In this document: one piece after another, positions 35,464-42,849 of the stretch
Position numbering within the stretch: the first letter of the stretch is position 1
How the letters are laid out: every line of letters begins with the position of its first letter
Position numbers and translations under genes: made by a program
Notes under the pieces: generated by a model
The model's input: the letters and a program-made list of their open reading frames with translations, nothing else
The model's database searches: none
Told to the model about the DNA's origin: nothing
DNA from: PFJX01 sp964393825
GTDB taxonomy: Bacteria > Pseudomonadota > Gammaproteobacteria > Burkholderiales > Thiobacillaceae
Direction of reading: 5' to 3'
DNA length: 64,000 nt
Assembly: GCA_964393825.1 (NCBI GenBank)
Contig: CAYMUY010000006.1
Span: 1 to 64,000 of the forward strand

Positions 35464-35553
35464 CGAGATGCAGTCCGGCCACCATTGCGTTACTGCTGCT
35501 TTAGGTCCGTGGCTTTGCGTCGCCCCCTTTCGGGGGAGTTGCCCTTGATCTCG
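35464..35553 (-). promoter_or_regulatory. c-di-GMP-I (GEMM-I) riboswitch upstream of pilX
   Basis: Read on the minus strand, the 90-base segment fits the GEMM-I aptamer: P1 arms CGAGAT/ATCTCG at its ends; AAGGGCAA; a P2 hairpin with stem CTCCCCC and GGGGGCG capped by a GAAA tetraloop; the conserved ACGCAAAGCC joining segment; then a P3 arm with ACCTAA as tetraloop receptor and a closing GGCCGG-CTGC segment. It lies 110 bases before the pilX start codon. GEMM-I aptamers bind c-di-GMP and in other bacteria control pilus, flagellar and secreted-protein genes. Whether binding turns pilX on or off cannot be read from the sequence. Confidence 0.93.
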
Positions 35554-35568
35554 ATCCGAGTTGATTCA

Positions 35569-35596
35569 TTTATAACACAACCAGCAAAAACATCAA
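35569..35596 (-). promoter_or_regulatory. Sigma70-type promoter for riboswitch-pilX-pilY1
   Basis: TTGATG, a 16-base spacer and TATAAA (minus strand) lie in an AT-rich block and end 15 bases before the riboswitch P1 helix, so transcription would start just ahead of the aptamer. Confidence 0.7.
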
Positions 35597-35712
35597 ATTT
35601 ATTTTTGTTTTTGTTGTTTTTGCGGTTTGCTCAATCCAGGGGAAGGTCTTGAAACCGCCATGCTTCCTGCTAAAACCTGGCCGCGGGTGTCCCGCCAGAG
35701 TGCGGTGGCGCT

Positions 35713-36444
35713 TCACTGCCCGCGATTGCGCAACTGGAAAGTTGCCCCGAGGACACGGCGCAAACGGGTGTCGGGGGCGGTCTGGGTGGCGCCGGAACAA
35801 TCCTGGTAGGTCTGGGCTGTCGGGCTGGTGCCCGGACTGTATGCCTTGACCACCGCGCAAACGCGGACCGTGCGGACCTGAGTCCAATCGGTAGGCTGGG
35901 CGATATAGCGCTCGACGCTGTAGTCGCCGTTCGTATCGATGCCGTAGAGCACCTGGAAGGATTCCACGCCATCCGCCAGCACTTCAGCCGCGCCACCACC
36001 GCTGGCGCAAACCAGTTCCTCGCTGGTATTCAGATAGAACTCGTTCTGTACCGTGCCGCCGGTCACCGCATTGCCCCGGCAATCGGTACTGGCATCGAAA
36101 CTGACGGCCAGATAGTCGCTGCCGGTCTTGCGCTCATCGACGCGTGTGGCGACCACGCCATTCTCACCGGTGATGGGCGTACCGGTGAACAGCAGTTTGG
36201 GATCGGTGTAATCGGTGGAAATCGAGACATAACCGGCCTGGGTGATCTGGCGGCCAAGGGTATCCATGAGGAAACGACCGGACTCCTGGATGCGGGCGCT
36301 TTCGCCCTGCACACGAAAAATCTGCAGGCTGCCGGAAAGGATGGTGCCCACCGAAACCGTCAGCAACAAGCCGATGGACAGCGCAACCATCAGCTCGACC
36401 AGTGAAACACCCGTTTCGCGGCGCATTGTGAGGGCGGTTTTCAT
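35713..36444 (-). CDS. pilW: Type IV pilus minor pilin PilW
   Basis: A 243-residue minor pilin from the ATG at 36444, with GAGG 9 bases upstream. The prepilin motif is RRETG followed by VSLVELMVALSIGLLL, with the conserved Glu at mature position 5. The C-terminal domain has paired cysteines. PilW, PilV and PilX form the pilus tip priming complex with PilY1. Its start overlaps the pilV stop (ATGA). Confidence 0.9.
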   Translation of the reverse strand: MKTALTMRRETGVSLVELMVALSIGLLLTVSVGTILSGSLQIFRVQGESARIQESGRFLMDTLGRQITQAGYVSISTDYTDPKLLFTGTPITGENGVVATRVDERKTGSDYLAVSFDASTDCRGNAVTGGTVQNEFYLNTSEELVCASGGGAAEVLADGVESFQVLYGIDTNGDYSVERYIAQPTDWTQVRTVRVCAVVKAYSPGTSPTAQTYQDCSGATQTAPDTRLRRVLGATFQLRNRGQ

Positions 36445-36995
36445 GCTTGGTACCTCAGGAAGAAGCAGCGGGTATCGGCTTGCGGTTGACCGCACGCGGA
36501 GGCGGCGTCCGTACCCACCTGCCAGCCGCTGGCCCCGCCCAGCTGCCGGTCGTGCCAGCGGACACCGATCAGAAAGATCCCGTCACTGATTTCGACGACC
36601 TGACCTGAACCACTGGGCAACAAGGCCTGGTTGGCGGCATTCCAGCGATTGTGGTCGAACTGGACGAGTTGTTCCGGTGTGCAGGTGATTTTCTGGCAGT
36701 CGACCTTGATGCTGGGGATGCTGGTATTCAACGCATCGTAGCCATTGGCTGCCACGGCCACCGGATTGGACTGCATGCGCTCGACCATGTCCTGTGCCTG
36801 CTGCGCCGCCACCGAGGCCAGATAGGCTCCCTGGTTGCCGCGCAGCGCATCGACCTGAAGATTGGCGACCCCAAGCAACCCCGTGGACAACACCACCAGG
36901 GTCACCATGATTTCAAGAATGCTGAAGCCTGATTGCGATGACGCAAACTCGGCGGGAGCAATCCGGCTTTCAGGGTGAAGCGAGGTGATTTTCAT
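36441..36995 (-). CDS. pilV: Type IV pilus modification / minor pilin PilV
   Basis: A 184-residue minor pilin starting at 36995 with AAGGAG upstream. A 23-residue leader ends SQSG, followed by FSILEIMVTLVVLSTGLLG with Glu at mature position 5 (prepilin peptidase site). AQDMVERMQSNP is typical of PilV. It is the first gene after the second c-di-GMP riboswitch and is coupled to pilW. Confidence 0.9.
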   Translation of the reverse strand: MKITSLHPESRIAPAEFASSQSGFSILEIMVTLVVLSTGLLGVANLQVDALRGNQGAYLASVAAQQAQDMVERMQSNPVAVAANGYDALNTSIPSIKVDCQKITCTPEQLVQFDHNRWNAANQALLPSGSGQVVEISDGIFLIGVRWHDRQLGGASGWQVGTDAASACGQPQADTRCFFLRYQA

Positions 36996-37023
36996 GGTGC
37001 CACTCCTTGCGCAAATCCGTTAA

Positions 37024-37036
37024 CCGACTCGGTCGG
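37024..37036 (-). promoter_or_regulatory. Conserved hairpin after the aptamer (possible expression platform, pilV leader)
   Basis: Same CCGAC-CGA-GTCGG hairpin as in the pilX leader, 59 bases after the aptamer and 28 bases before the pilV ATG. Confidence 0.5.
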
Positions 37037-37095
37037 ATTAGGTTGCTATGGAGCGGCGAGACCGACATTTGATCCGTCGTGGACATCGCGCGTTC

Positions 37096-37192
37096 CGAGA
37101 TGCAGCCCGGCTACCGTTGCCATCGCGCTCGCGCTGGCGTTAGGTCCGTGGCTTTGCGTCTCCGCCTTTCGGCGGGTTTGCCCTTGATCTCG
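37096..37192 (-). promoter_or_regulatory. c-di-GMP-I (GEMM-I) riboswitch upstream of pilV
   Basis: On the minus strand the 97-base segment has the same architecture as the pilX-leader aptamer: CGAGAT/ATCTCG P1 arms, AAGGGCAA, a P2 hairpin CCGCC-GAAA-GGCGG, the invariant ACGCAAAGCC, and ACCTAACG paired with CGGTAGCCGG in P3. The P3 loop differs in length and sequence and P2 shows compensatory changes, so both are maintained as functional RNAs. It precedes pilV by 100 bases. Confidence 0.93.
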
Positions 37193-37207
37193 ACCCGAGA
37201 TGATGCA

Positions 37208-37236
37208 TTTATAGCAAATACATCAGAAATGCACAA
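37208..37236 (-). promoter_or_regulatory. Sigma70-type promoter for riboswitch-pilV-pilW
   Basis: TTGTGC, a 17-base spacer and TATAAA on the minus strand, ending 15 bases before the aptamer, the same arrangement as at pilX. Confidence 0.7.
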
Positions 37237-37274
37237 CTTTTATATTTATTGCTGTTTTTGCAGTTTGTTGTGCT

Positions 37275-37451
37275 TCATGCGTGCGTATCGACCCGGTTTC
37301 CCAGATGCGCGGGATTGCTGGTCATGGCCACATTTTGTTCCAGCAGCGCCGCCACCTGGCGCTGGCTTTCCAGCGCCAGGCGGACGGCCAGCAGACTCGC
37401 TTGTGTCTGCTGATTGAAGGTGGAGGCGGCGACAGCGGCAGTGATATCCAT
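37275..37451 (-). CDS. YjfB-like putative motility protein
   Basis: A 58-residue protein: MDITAAVAAS, QQTQASLLAVRLALESQRQ, then NPAHLGNRVDTHA. This matches the small YjfB putative motility family, whose members end in a similar HLGxxxDxxA tail. The start lies 4 bases after the mltA stop, so it is probably translated from the same mRNA; the ribosome-binding site is weak. Function unknown. Confidence 0.6.
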   Translation of the reverse strand: MDITAAVAASTFNQQTQASLLAVRLALESQRQVAALLEQNVAMTSNPAHLGNRVDTHA

Positions 37452-37455
37452 GCGT

Positions 37456-38772
37456 CTACTGTAGACCGGATTTGCCGCTGCTGACGACCGGATAATCACG
37501 CGGCAGCAGCAGCCACATCCGGCCTTTCTGTTTCATGGCGCCCGCGAGCTTTCCGGCCTCCTCGCCATACCCCCAGAAGAAGTCGGCACGCACGTTGCCG
37601 CGGATGGCGCTGCCGGTGTCCTGCGCCATGACCAGTCGATTCAGCGCCTCCCTGGCGTTGGGGCGAGTGGTGGACAACCAGACTGGCGCCCCCAGGGGGA
37701 TGCCGCGCGGATCGACGGCGATGCTGCGTTCGCTGGTGAGCGGCACGCCCAGTGCGCCCAGCGGACCGCTTCCGGAACTCGGCAACTCCCGGAAGAAGAC
37801 ATAGCTGGGATTGGCGTTGAGCAGTTCCGGAAGCCGATCCGGATTCCGCCGTCCCCACTCCTTGATGCCCTGCATGGAAGCCTTGTCCAGGGTGATTTCG
37901 CCCTTTTCGACCAGCCACTTGCCGATCGAGCGATAGGGGTGGCCGTTCTGGTCGGCATAGCCGATCCGGACCGTGTCGCCAGTCTCCAGGCGAATGCGGC
38001 CGGAGCCCTGGACCTGCAGGAAAAACAATTCCACGGGATCGTCCACCCAAAGCAATTCCTTGCCCCGAACCGGGGCCGCGCCCGCCTCGATTTCGGCACG
38101 GCTCCAATAGGGCACCACCTTGTTGCCCTGCAGACGGCCGCGCAAGCGCAGGCTCTTCAGTTCCGGATAGATCGCGCCAAGGTCGACCACCAGCATGTCG
38201 TCCGGCGGCCCATACAGCGGGTAGCGATAGCGCGGTGTCGGCGAGCGGCTGCCGCGCAGCATCGGTTCGTAATAGCCGGTCACCAGGCCTTCGCTGCTGC
38301 CCTCGGCCTGATTGACCTGCCAGACCAGGAAATGCTGTTCCAGGTATGCGCGAATCGCGCCGCTCTCGGGCAGCGCCGAGAGTTGCATCGCGGCATCGCA
38401 GACACCGCTCCAGGACGGATTGCCGCGCAAGCCCCGGCAGGATTGCATCCAGGCCGGCCAAAGCAGGGTCAGGTCATCCTCCCGCCAACCAGGCAACTGT
38501 CCCCAGGACGCCGGTTTCAACCAGGGCATGGCGAGGGGGGTGGCCCTGGCGGCCGCTTCCGGCGACGGCGTCACCACCGGCTCGGACGTGACAGGGCTGA
38601 CGACCGGCATGCTCGGCTCCACGAGCGGCGCGGGCGGCTCGGCCACGGGCTGCGGCGTGACGGTCACGGCCGGCGCCACAGGGACTTCCGACGTGGGCGG
38701 CGCCGACGGAGAAGGCGGTAATGGCGCGCAGGCGCTGAGCAGCGCCCCGACAATCAGGACCAGCGCGCGCAT
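37456..38772 (-). CDS. mltA: Membrane-bound lytic murein transglycosylase A
   Basis: A 438-residue outer-membrane lipoprotein that cleaves peptidoglycan glycan strands. It has a lipobox at LLSAC (Cys15), a Pro/Val/Thr-rich linker to about residue 75, the MltA barrel with VTGYYEPMLRGS (about 165), FFLQVQGSGRI (about 250), and the C-terminal 3D domain with MAQDTGSAIRGNVRADFFWG carrying the catalytic Asp. Its ATG overlaps the apaG stop by one base. Confidence 0.94.
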   Translation of the reverse strand: MRALVLIVGALLSACAPLPPSPSAPPTSEVPVAPAVTVTPQPVAEPPAPLVEPSMPVVSPVTSEPVVTPSPEAAARATPLAMPWLKPASWGQLPGWREDDLTLLWPAWMQSCRGLRGNPSWSGVCDAAMQLSALPESGAIRAYLEQHFLVWQVNQAEGSSEGLVTGYYEPMLRGSRSPTPRYRYPLYGPPDDMLVVDLGAIYPELKSLRLRGRLQGNKVVPYWSRAEIEAGAAPVRGKELLWVDDPVELFFLQVQGSGRIRLETGDTVRIGYADQNGHPYRSIGKWLVEKGEITLDKASMQGIKEWGRRNPDRLPELLNANPSYVFFRELPSSGSGPLGALGVPLTSERSIAVDPRGIPLGAPVWLSTTRPNAREALNRLVMAQDTGSAIRGNVRADFFWGYGEEAGKLAGAMKQKGRMWLLLPRDYPVVSSGKSGLQ

Positions 38773-39155
38773 CAATGCAGGACGCGCGGCACGGAAAGGA
38801 TGAACTCGGGCACTTCGGCCTCGAACTGGCTGCCATCCTCGGCGACCATCTGGTAGCTGCCTTTCATTGCCCCCACAGGCGTCGCGATGGCGGTGCCGCT
38901 GGTGTACTCGAACTGCTCGCCGGGCTTGAGCAAGGGCTGCTCACCCACCACACCGAGGCCGCGCACTTCCTGCACCTTCTGATGCGCATCGGTGATGAGC
39001 CAGTGCCGGGAGATCAGCTGCGCCGGGGTCTGACCGGTATTGGCGATGGTGATGGTGTAGGCGAACACGAAGCGCTCCGCACCCTCGTCGGACTGCTCCG
39101 GGACGAACTGGGTACGCGTGGTGACGGTGATGTGGTATTTCCTGCTGTCGGCCAT
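38772..39155 (-). CDS. apaG: ApaG protein (Co2+/Mg2+ efflux-associated)
   Basis: The 127-residue protein has the standard ApaG length and fold: YHITVTTRTQFVPEQSD, FAYTITIANTGQTPAQLISRHWLITDA, VVGEQPLLKPGEQFEYTSG and GSYQMVAEDG. The start at 39155 gives the family length; the longer frame is rejected. Role is uncertain, linked to cobalt and magnesium tolerance. It is coupled to mltA and divergent from rpe, the usual betaproteobacterial arrangement. Confidence 0.95.
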   Translation of the reverse strand: MADSRKYHITVTTRTQFVPEQSDEGAERFVFAYTITIANTGQTPAQLISRHWLITDAHQKVQEVRGLGVVGEQPLLKPGEQFEYTSGTAIATPVGAMKGSYQMVAEDGSQFEAEVPEFILSVPRVLH

Positions 39156-39277
39156 GGCGGTTCTGCTTCCGGGTTCGCTTTGCGGCCCGGGATTGCACAC
39201 GAATCGACCGACCCTGTCCAGTGCGCGGGGCGCGCGGGTAGAATGCGCGGGTTTTCTCATCGATACAGGACCTCCTC

Positions 39278-39964
39278 ATGGCCGATTACCAGATTGCCCC
39301 CTCCATCCTTTCCGCCAACTTCGCGAAACTCGGAGAGGAAGTGGATAACGTCCTCGCCGCCGGCGCCGACATCGTCCACTTCGACGTGATGGACAACCAC
39401 TACGTACCCAACCTGACCATCGGCCCCCTGGTCTGCGAAGCGCTGCGCAAGCACGGCGTCACCGCCCCCATCGACGTGCACCTGATGGTCAAGCCGGTGG
39501 ACCGCATCATTCCCGACTTCGCCAAGGCCGGCGCCACCTACATCACATTCCACCCGGAAGCGTCCGAGCACATCGACCGCACCATCGGCCTGATCAAGGA
39601 AAGTGGCTGCAAGGCCGGCCTGGTGTTCAACCCGGCCACCCCGCTGGACATCCTGGAATACACCCTGCCCAAACTCGACATGGTGTTGTTGATGTCCGTG
39701 AACCCCGGTTTCGGCGGCCAGAAGTTTATCCCCTACGTGCTCGACAAGGCGCGCAAGGTCAGCCAGATGATCAAGGCCGGCGGCCACGCCTGCCGCCTGG
39801 AGATCGACGGTGGCGTCGGCCCGGCCAACATCTGCGAAGTCGCCAAAGCCGGGGTCGACACCTTCGTCGCTGGCTCCGCCATCTTCGGTGCCGGCAAGGA
39901 CAGCGATCCGCAACGCTATAACTCGGTCATCGCCGCCATGCGCGCCGAGCTGGCGAAGGCGTAA
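39278..39964 (+). CDS. rpe: Ribulose-phosphate 3-epimerase
   Basis: A 228-residue TIM-barrel enzyme interconverting ribulose-5-phosphate and xylulose-5-phosphate. It shows IAPSILSANFAKLGEE, VHFDVMDNHYVPNLTIGP, VDVHLMVKP (as IDVHLMVKP), LMSVNPGFGGQKF and the phosphate-binding EIDGGVGPANI. It is followed by a clear terminator and then gph. Confidence 0.97.
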   Translation: MADYQIAPSILSANFAKLGEEVDNVLAAGADIVHFDVMDNHYVPNLTIGPLVCEALRKHGVTAPIDVHLMVKPVDRIIPDFAKAGATYITFHPEASEHIDRTIGLIKESGCKAGLVFNPATPLDILEYTLPKLDMVLLMSVNPGFGGQKFIPYVLDKARKVSQMIKAGGHACRLEIDGGVGPANICEVAKAGVDTFVAGSAIFGAGKDSDPQRYNSVIAAMRAELAKA

Positions 39965-39968
39965 ATGT

Positions 39969-39996
39969 GACGCCGGCGGCCTTGCCGGCGTCTTTT
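39969..39996 (+). terminator. Rho-independent terminator after rpe
   Basis: Perfect 9-bp stem GACGCCGGC/GCCGGCGTC with a 6-base loop, followed by TTTT. A second palindrome (CGCCGGC-AAGGAT-GCCGGCG, 40003-40022) follows at once and shares the loop text GGCAAGGATG with a hairpin after kup. Confidence 0.8.
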
Positions 39997-40037
39997 GACA
40001 AACGCCGGCAAGGATGCCGGCGCCACAGGTTGCAACG

Positions 40038-40718
40038 ATGAATTTCCCGATTCCCCTCAAAGCCGTCGTCATCGACCTCGATGGCACCCTGCTCGACACC
40101 GCACCCGATCTGGCCGACGCCGCCATGGCGATGGCCGCCGATCTCGGCCTGCCGCCCATCGACCTGGATACGGTCAAGACCTACATCGGCAACGGCGTCT
40201 CCCGCCTGGTCAAGCGCGTGCTTACCCGCGACATGCACGCCGATCCGGCGCCGGAGCTGTTCGCCCGCGCCCTGCCGATCTACGAGAAGCACTACGCCGA
40301 AGGCGTCTCGCGCAAGAGCCGCCCGTTCCCCGGCGTCGTCGAAGGCCTGCGGGCGCTCAAGGAGAGCGGCGTGCACCTGGCCTGCATCACCAACAAGGCC
40401 GAGCGCTTCACCCACCCCTTGTTGAAAGACACCGGCCTGTTCGACTTCTTTGAACTGATCCTCTCCGGCGACACCCTGCCGGAGAAGAAACCCTCGCCGC
40501 TGCCGCTCTACCATGCTTGCGCGGTATTTGATTGCGAGCCGAACGAACTGCTCCTGATCGGCGACTCGCTCAACGACACCCAGGCCGCCCGCGCCGCCGG
40601 CAGTGCCGTGTTCTGCGTGCCCTACGGCTACAACCGCGGCCGCCCGGTGGAAGAACTGGACCTGGATGCCGTGGTGCCGAGCCTGCTTGATGCCGCAAAG
40701 CTGATCGTCCTGAAATGA
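40038..40718 (+). CDS. gph: Phosphoglycolate phosphatase
   Basis: A 226-residue HAD hydrolase that removes phosphate from 2-phosphoglycolate. Motifs: VVIDLDGTLLDTAPDL (nucleophile Asp13 and Asp15), CITNKAERFT (motif II), KPSPLPLYHAC and LLIGDSLNDTQAARAAG (motifs III-IV). The start at 40038 places the HAD motif at the normal distance. It sits between rpe and trpE, a conserved order in betaproteobacteria. Confidence 0.93.
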   Translation: MNFPIPLKAVVIDLDGTLLDTAPDLADAAMAMAADLGLPPIDLDTVKTYIGNGVSRLVKRVLTRDMHADPAPELFARALPIYEKHYAEGVSRKSRPFPGVVEGLRALKESGVHLACITNKAERFTHPLLKDTGLFDFFELILSGDTLPEKKPSPLPLYHACAVFDCEPNELLLIGDSLNDTQAARAAGSAVFCVPYGYNRGRPVEELDLDAVVPSLLDAAKLIVLK

Positions 40719-40822
40719 ACCTGAACACTCTGGAAGCCGGGAAGCACCAGCCTGCCCGATGGCGTGGCTGAACCGCGCTCAAACCCCGCGTTTCAACCTT
40801 CCTGTCATTCCGGAGCCGCATC

Positions 40823-42313
40823 ATGTTCAATGAAGAAAAGTTCAACAGTCTCGCCCGCCAGGGCTACAACCGCATCCCGGTCATCAAGCAACTGCCGGCC
40901 GACCTGGATACGCCACTCTCGCTCTACCTGAAACTCGCCAACGAGCCTTATTCCTACCTCCTGGAATCGGTGGTGGGCGGTGAGCGTTTCGGACGCTATT
41001 CCTTCATCGGCCTGCCCGCCAGCACGGTGCTGCGCGTGCACGGCCACTTTGTCAGCATCGAAACCAATGGCCTGCCGGTCGAGCAATGCAACTGCGACGA
41101 CCCACTGGCCTTCATCGAAGACTATCTGGGCCGCTTCAAGGCGGCGTCGGTGCCCGGCCTGCCCCGCTTTCCCGGCGGCCTGTGCGGCTATTTCGGCTAC
41201 GACACGGTGCGCTACATCGAGAAGAAGCTGGCCGACACGCGCAAGGAAGACCCGGTCAACACCCCCGACATCCTGCTCCTGCTCAGCGACGAACTGGCCG
41301 TGGTCGACAACCTCTCCGGCCGCCTCACCCTGATCGTCTACGCCGACCCGCTGGAACCCGAGGCCTACCTGAAGGCACATCAGCGGCTGAAGGAACTGTC
41401 ACGCCGCCTGATCCGCCCCGCCGTGCCCCCCGGCGGCACCTCCGGCAACGGCTTCGAGGCGGTGTCCGAGTTCGGCGAACAGGCGTTCAAGGACGCAGTG
41501 GTCCGCGCCAAGCGCTACATCACCGACGGCGACATCATGCAGGTGGTGCTCTCCCAGCGCATGAGCCGGCCGTTCCACGCGCATCCGCTGTCGCTCTACC
41601 GGGCCCTGCGCGGACTCAACCCCTCGCCCTACATGTTCTATTACGACATGGGCAGCTTCCACGTGGTGGGTTCCTCGCCGGAAATCCTGGTGCGACTGGA
41701 AGACGACGGCGGCGGCAAGCGGGTCACCGTGCGCCCCATCGCCGGCACGCGGCCGCGCGGCGCCAACCGCGAGGAAGACCAGCGCCTGGAAGCCGAACTG
41801 CTGGCCGACCCGAAGGAACGCGCCGAACACGTCCAGCTAATGGACCTCGGCCGCAACGACGCCGGCCGCGTCGCCCAGGTGGGCACGGTGAAAGTCACCG
41901 AGAACATGACCATCGAGCGCTATTCGCATGTCATGCACATCGTCTCCAACGTCGAGGCCAGCCTGCGCCCGGAAATGAGCGCCATGGACGTGCTGCGCGC
42001 CACCTTCCCCGCCGGCACCGTCTCCGGCGCGCCCAAGATCCGGGCGATGGAAATCATCGATGAACTGGAACCGACCAAGCGCGGCGTCTACGCCGGCGCC
42101 GTCGGCTACCTCGGCTTCAATGGCGACATGGATGTGGCCATCGCCATCCGCACCTCGGTGATCAAGGACAACACCCTCTATGTGCAGGCCGGTGCCGGCA
42201 TCGTCGCCGACTCGGTGCCCGAGAACGAATGGCAGGAAACCTGCAACAAGGCTCGCGCCGTGGTGCGGGCGGCGGAACTCGCGCAAGACGGATTCGAGAG
42301 CGAAGTCGAGTAG
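40823..42313 (+). CDS. trpE: Anthranilate synthase component I
   Basis: The 496-residue enzyme makes anthranilate from chorismate with a TrpG partner, the first step of tryptophan synthesis. The N-terminal tryptophan-binding region includes LESVVGGERFGRYSFIG, and the catalytic core has GDIMQVVLSQR, GSSPEILVR, RPIAGTRPRG, LMDLGRNDAGRV, and GTVSGAPKIRAMEIIDELE. GGAG precedes the start. No trpG follows, so the partner must be encoded elsewhere. The 104-base upstream spacer shows no Trp-rich leader peptide. Confidence 0.97.
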   Translation: MFNEEKFNSLARQGYNRIPVIKQLPADLDTPLSLYLKLANEPYSYLLESVVGGERFGRYSFIGLPASTVLRVHGHFVSIETNGLPVEQCNCDDPLAFIEDYLGRFKAASVPGLPRFPGGLCGYFGYDTVRYIEKKLADTRKEDPVNTPDILLLLSDELAVVDNLSGRLTLIVYADPLEPEAYLKAHQRLKELSRRLIRPAVPPGGTSGNGFEAVSEFGEQAFKDAVVRAKRYITDGDIMQVVLSQRMSRPFHAHPLSLYRALRGLNPSPYMFYYDMGSFHVVGSSPEILVRLEDDGGGKRVTVRPIAGTRPRGANREEDQRLEAELLADPKERAEHVQLMDLGRNDAGRVAQVGTVKVTENMTIERYSHVMHIVSNVEASLRPEMSAMDVLRATFPAGTVSGAPKIRAMEIIDELEPTKRGVYAGAVGYLGFNGDMDVAIAIRTSVIKDNTLYVQAGAGIVADSVPENEWQETCNKARAVVRAAELAQDGFESEVE

Positions 42314-42402
42314 GAGGTCCGCTCGCGGGCCGAACAAGGCATCCACGAAGTACCTGCCATGCCCGAGCGAGCGTCGTAATCGGCCCGCGACGGGCCGCCT
42401 AC
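42310..42402. repeat. Long palindrome between convergent trpE and yjbQ-like genes
   Basis: Outer arms GTAGG/CCTAC and inner arms CGCGGGCC/GGCCCGCG form a foldback between the two stop codons, starting inside the trpE stop and ending at the stop of the opposite gene. The 5' text GTAGGAGG..CCGC..GCGGGCCGA recurs at 61760. Confidence 0.65.
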
Positions 42403-42818
42403 ATCCCGATCATGTGCGCCGCGACTTCCCGGTGATGTGCCGCGCGGCGATGCTCGAACAGATAGATGCCCTGCCAGGTGCCCAGCATCATGCGGCCGTC
42501 CCGAACCGGGATGGACAACTGGGTCTGCGTCAGCGCCGCGCGCACATGCGCCGGCATGTCGTCGGGGCCTTCCAGGGTATGGCGATAGATCGGGTCGTGC
42601 TCTGGCACCAGGCGCGAAAGAAAGCGTTCCAGGTCGGCCTGCACATCGGGATCGGCGTTCTCCTGGACGACCAGGCTGGCGGAGGTATGGCGCACGAACA
42701 GGGTCAGCAGGCCCTCGCGCAGGCTGCTGCCGCGCAACCAGTGCGCGACCTCGCCGGTAAAGTCATGGAGCCCCTTGCCGCGGGTGGTGATTTCGAAGGT
42801 GGTGAAGGCCTGTTGCAT
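42399..42818 (-). CDS. YjbQ / UPF0047 family protein
   Basis: A 139-residue protein with the UPF0047 pattern: TRGKGLHDFTGEV, LLTLFVRHTSASLVVQENADPDV and VRDGRMMLGTWQGIYLFEHR. The family has been described as a secondary thiamine-phosphate synthase and forms trimers with conserved His residues. It converges on trpE and is divergent from the RpfE-type gene. Confidence 0.92.
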   Translation of the reverse strand: MQQAFTTFEITTRGKGLHDFTGEVAHWLRGSSLREGLLTLFVRHTSASLVVQENADPDVQADLERFLSRLVPEHDPIYRHTLEGPDDMPAHVRAALTQTQLSIPVRDGRMMLGTWQGIYLFEHRRAAHHREVAAHMIGM

Positions 42819-42849
42819 GTGCGTGATCCGAATTGAGACACTGCCGAGT

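Noticed and set aside
40719..40822. Possible trp leader peptide before trpE (ATG GCG TGG ...)
   Set aside because: It contains a single Trp codon and no terminator/antiterminator pair is visible.
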